Assembly (NCBI GenBank): GCA_000018565.1
Contig: CP000875.1
Location: 5,223,199 to 5,287,198 of the forward strand
Length of the DNA stretch: 64,000 bases
Origin: Herpetosiphon aurantiacus DSM 785
Lineage (GTDB): Bacteria; Chloroflexota; Chloroflexia; Chloroflexales; Herpetosiphonaceae
Direction of reading: 5' to 3'
Made by a program: the position numbers and the translations under genes. The notes beneath the pieces were generated by a model. It was not told where the DNA came from, did no database searches, and was given only the letters and a program-made list of their open reading frames with translations. Below, piece after piece: positions 61,121-64,000 of the stretch. The first letter of the stretch is position 1, and every line of letters starts with the position of its first letter.

Positions 61121-62089
61121 TTAGGCCGCTAGGCGCTTGGTGCGGCGTAAGGCTAAGCCAGCGATGGTTGCAACCAAAACGGCTTTGTGGGTATGCAAGC
61201 GATTTTCAGCTTGATCAAACACAATCGAACGTTCGCCATCGGCAATATCAGCGCTAATTTCTTCGCCGCGATGCATTGGCAAACAGTGCATAACTTTGGC
61301 TCCAGCCCGCGCTGCGGCTAAAAGCTCAGCATTAATTTGAAATGGTTGTAAGGCTTCCAAATGACCTTCGGCCACGACTTGACCCATACTGACCCAGACA
61401 TCGGTATACAACACATCGGCATCTTTTACGGCTTCCAAGGGATCATTGGTGATAATGATTTTGGTGCCATTGGCAGCGGCTTGCAGGCGAGCTTGGGCCA
61501 ACAAATGCTGATCAACATTGGCCACAAATGGCGTGCCGATCGCAAAATCCATACCCAAGCGTGGGGCAAGCTCAAGCAACGAATTGGAAACATTATTGGG
61601 ATCGCCGAGATAGACTAATTTTACGCCTTGGCAGCTGCCAAAATGCTCGCGAATGGTCAGGGCATCGGCAAGTGCTTGCACTGGATGCAGCCAATCGGAA
61701 AGCCCGTTGATCACTGGCACATCGGCTGCCTGAGCCAACTCGACCAACGTTGCATGATCATTGACCCGTGCCATAATCGCATCGCACATGCGGCTCAGTA
61801 CCCGAGCAGTGTCGCCAATCGTCTCACCGCGGCCAATTTGGGTATCACGTGGGCTGAGGTAGATGCCATGCCCGCCGAGTTGAACCATCGCCGATTCAAA
61901 GCCAACGCGGGTGCGGGTTGAGGGCTTTTCGAAAATCATCGCCAAGGTGCGGTTGGCCAAAAGAGGGTGAGCTTTGCGGCGTTGTTGGCGTAGTTTGAGT
62001 TCGGCGGCAGTTTCCAGCACGTCGAATAATTCAGTGTCGTTCCAATCCGCCAAGGCCAGTAAATCGCGACCAAGAAGTGGGTGTGTCAT
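61121..62089 (-). CDS. argF: Ornithine carbamoyltransferase
   Basis: The enzyme joins carbamoyl phosphate and ornithine to citrulline in arginine synthesis. The 322-residue protein has the carbamoyl phosphate site FEKPSTRTRVGFE, the HPVQALADALTI motif, YLGDPNNVSNSLLELAPRLG, and ornithine-binding KVMHCLPMHRGEEIS with the conserved Cys. Not an aspartate transcarbamylase: HCLP is diagnostic. ATG 62089 has AGG 7 bases upstream. It lies 50 bases after argH in the same direction. Confidence 0.95.
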   Translation of the reverse strand: MTHPLLGRDLLALADWNDTELFDVLETAAELKLRQQRRKAHPLLANRTLAMIFEKPSTRTRVGFESAMVQLGGHGIYLSPRDTQIGRGETIGDTARVLSRMCDAIMARVNDHATLVELAQAADVPVINGLSDWLHPVQALADALTIREHFGSCQGVKLVYLGDPNNVSNSLLELAPRLGMDFAIGTPFVANVDQHLLAQARLQAAANGTKIIITNDPLEAVKDADVLYTDVWVSMGQVVAEGHLEALQPFQINAELLAAARAGAKVMHCLPMHRGEEISADIADGERSIVFDQAENRLHTHKAVLVATIAGLALRRTKRLAA

Positions 62090-62139
62090 TGGGAAGCCTC
62101 CGTTTGATTAACGGCAGGGCGAGGGTGCTAGCAGCCACC

Positions 62140-63504
62140 TCAACCTTCTGCTAAAACGTGTTGAGCAGCAATCAGTTGGTCGCGCACGGCGTTGGGCGCT
62201 GTTCCACCAGGTACGTCGCGCATGGCGACGGAACGAGCAAAATCGAATAAACCAGCAACATCGGTCAGGCTTGGGTGGGCGGCTACGAAGCTTTCGGCAG
62301 GCAATTGGCGCATGCCAACCCCACGTTGTTCGGCTTCGCGCACCAAACGCCCAGCAATATGATGCGCCTCGCGGAATGGCACTCCCCGGCGTACCAATTC
62401 ATCGGCTACATCGGTTGCCAGCATTGCATCATCAAGCGCCGATTCCATGCGTTCGGTGTTGAAACGAGCGGTACGAATTGCACCTGCAACCACTGGTAAC
62501 GTCAGGCTTAATGTATCGATCGCATCGAATAAGGGCGCTTTATCTTCTTGTAAATCTTTGTCGTAGGCCGATGGCAGGCCTTTGAGCAAGGTCAAAACGG
62601 TAATTAAATTGCCGATCAAACGGCCAGATTTGCCACGAGCCAACTCCAACGAATCAGGGTTTTTCTTCTGCGGCATTAAACTTGAGCCAGTTGAATAGGC
62701 ATCGTCTAGCGCGACAAAACCCCATTCCGAGCTGCTCCAGATGATCCAATCCTCGGCGAGCTGGCTAATGTGGACACCCAACAGCGCGATTGCCGCCAAA
62801 ATTTCGACAATATAATCGCGATCACTGGTAGCATCGAGGCTATTTTGGCTGATGCTGGTAAAGCCTAATTCGGCTGCCAGTGCCGCCCGATCAACCGCGA
62901 AGGCTGTACCAGCCAGTGCGCCTGAGCCTAACGGCAGTACGCTGACGCGCTTGGTTGCATCGTGCAAGCGTTGGCGATCGCGATCTAAACGCCAAAAATG
63001 GGCTAAAAGTGCGTGCGATAACAAGACTGGCTGCGCCCGTTGCAGGTGGGTATAGCCAGGTAACATTGCTTCGCCAACCGCTTTGGCTTGTTCCAGCAAG
63101 GCCGCTTGCACATCACGAATAAGATCATCGGCCAATTTGAGTGCGCCCAATGTCCACAAACGGGTATCGGTCGCCACTTGATCGTTGCGGGAGCGGCCAG
63201 TATGCAATTTGCCCGCCAAGGCTCCGATAAAATCACCCAAGCGGCGTTCGACCGCCGTGTGAATATCTTCGTCGCTGGTTAATGGCAAAAACAGGCCTTC
63301 TTCAAACTCTTGATAGACTTGGCGCAAGCCTGCGATCAGTTCTTGGCATTCGGCGGCTTGCAAAATGCCAGCGCGTTCTAAGCCATTGGCCCAAGCAATT
63401 GAGCCGCGAATATCCTCGGCCCATAAGCGCCGATCGATTGGAAACGAATCGTTGAATAAGCGCATATGCTCAGCCAACGAGCCACTAAATCGTCCACCCC
63501 ACAT
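62140..63504 (-). CDS. argH: Argininosuccinate lyase
   Basis: The enzyme splits argininosuccinate to arginine and fumarate. The 454-residue protein has WGGRFSGSLAEHMRLFNDSF, DEDIHTAVERRLGD, GKLHTGRSRNDQVATDTRLW and the signature GSSLMPQKKNPDSLELARGKSGR of the fumarase/aspartase superfamily. The sequence is collinear with the family. ATG 63504 gives a short N terminus; GAGG lies 9 bases upstream. It is in one run with argF, and the argJ end lies 353 bases upstream. Confidence 0.96.
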   Translation of the reverse strand: MWGGRFSGSLAEHMRLFNDSFPIDRRLWAEDIRGSIAWANGLERAGILQAAECQELIAGLRQVYQEFEEGLFLPLTSDEDIHTAVERRLGDFIGALAGKLHTGRSRNDQVATDTRLWTLGALKLADDLIRDVQAALLEQAKAVGEAMLPGYTHLQRAQPVLLSHALLAHFWRLDRDRQRLHDATKRVSVLPLGSGALAGTAFAVDRAALAAELGFTSISQNSLDATSDRDYIVEILAAIALLGVHISQLAEDWIIWSSSEWGFVALDDAYSTGSSLMPQKKNPDSLELARGKSGRLIGNLITVLTLLKGLPSAYDKDLQEDKAPLFDAIDTLSLTLPVVAGAIRTARFNTERMESALDDAMLATDVADELVRRGVPFREAHHIAGRLVREAEQRGVGMRQLPAESFVAAHPSLTDVAGLFDFARSVAMRDVPGGTAPNAVRDQLIAAQHVLAEG

Positions 63505-63857
63505 GGTTTGGTTACCTCGTTATTTGGATGTCGGTAGCTGGGGATTGGGGATCGGTAAGGCTATAGGCTTTTGTTGATCTTCCAACGAAATTCCACTAGC
63601 CTATAGCTGTAATGGTTTATACGGTTCGCAGTGAATTTCGCCCCCTCACCCCCAGCCCCTCTCCCACTGCGGCGGGCGAGGGGATCACTCCGAGCGCGGT
63701 TCCCCCTCGCCTCGCGGGCGGGCTAGGGGCTAGGGGGTGAGGGCATGCAAGCCGTTGTTAATGCTATAACCATTACACATAGCCTATAGCCTACTCATCT
63801 CTGTGCCTCTGGGTTAAAACTCCCGATCCCCAATAACCGATCCCCGATCCCCAACCT
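63505..63857. other. Intergenic region between argJ and argH with repeats
   Basis: It contains a GGGGATTGGGGATCGG word near 63540, a GGCTATAGGC segment with a reversed partner (63559-63608), a complete family A element (63608-63777), a reversed CTCTGTGCCTCTGGGTTAA word (about 63797) and CCGATCCCC words near 63827-63855. No gene was seen. Confidence 0.6.
63608..63777. repeat. Repeat family A, MITE-like copy A4
   Basis: The inverted ends TGTAATGGTTTATA (63608) and TATAACCATTACA (ending 63777) enclose a core from CCCTCACC (63643) to GGGGGTGAGGG (63743). Length is about 170 bp. Confidence 0.85.
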
Positions 63858-64000
63858 CTACGTCCGATAATCAGCGTTAATTCGCACATATTCCGCGCTA
63901 AAATCGCAGGTCCAAGCGTAGCCAGTGGCCGCGCCAGCCCCAAGATTTAGGCGAATTGCCACTTGTTGGCCGCCGATTTGGCTGGCGGCTTCGCGTTCGT
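63858..64000 (-). CDS. argJ: Glutamate N-acetyltransferase / ornithine acetyltransferase, C-terminal end (partial)
   Basis: The last 46 or so residues are visible and the rest lies beyond the window. Reading from the right edge gives EREAASQIGGQQVAIRLNLG, then GAATGYAWTCDFSAEYVRINADYRT and a stop. The ending GxATGYAWTCDFxxEYVxINAxYRT is the ArgJ C terminus. The enzyme recycles the acetyl group between ornithine and glutamate and begins the arginine pathway. With argH and argF downstream, the arginine synthesis genes are clustered. Confidence 0.85.
   Translation of the reverse strand, partial: EREAASQIGGQQVAIRLNLGAGAATGYAWTCDFSAEYVRINADYRT

Overview
The window looks like a chromosomal segment of a filamentous gliding Chloroflexota bacterium, most likely Herpetosiphon or a close relative. 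This is inferred from roughly even base composition, Chloroflexota-like housekeeping proteins, a very large GAF-domain histidine kinase, and gaps full of short palindromic repeats. No 16S or taxonomic marker search could be run. Nothing indicates a prophage, an integrated element with a transposase, or a CRISPR array.

Layout. 0-3.5 kb: end of an HtrA-type protease gene, a LuxR-type regulator, rsmA, a small membrane protein and a STAS protein. 3.5-8.9 kb: a GT-C glycosyltransferase, tRNA-Leu(UAG) and tRNA-Gly(GCC), then an operon holding a small membrane protein, a CinA homologue and two membrane proteins. 9-20 kb: pyrC, a DUF2270-like protein, pfkA, priA and an aconitase gene with a strong terminator. 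20-26.4 kb: a class III cyclase with an unusual sensory part, two unrecognised proteins, a PucR-type regulator, ssb and another unrecognised protein.

26.9-41.8 kb is a run of signalling genes on the minus strand: a V4R-like protein, a hexapeptide-repeat protein, a receiver plus degenerate GGDEF protein, a 3484-residue histidine kinase with about 17 GAF domains, a stand-alone receiver, and an alpha/beta hydrolase whose nucleophile serine is replaced by glycine. 41.9-47.8 kb: uvrA, a cytochrome P450, an LPDTG-bearing surface protein and two small proteins. 48-50.8 kb: queD-queE, coupled to a flippase-like gene.

51.1-54.5 kb is the best candidate for an undescribed system: five small single- or double-pass membrane proteins, four of them sharing a Ser/Asp/Gly-rich tail with the motif GDSSG(S/A)W, lie directly upstream of a membrane-anchored zinc metallopeptidase and a cupin. 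54.7-64 kb: two arginyl-tRNA synthetase genes, one intact and one with both catalytic signatures destroyed, flank a methyltransferase gene. A dienelactone-hydrolase-like lipoprotein gene and argF, argH and the end of argJ follow.

The intergenic DNA carries at least six repeat families. The clearest are a ~170 bp MITE-like element with inverted ends and a ~64 bp two-hairpin element that shows a compensatory base change between copies.
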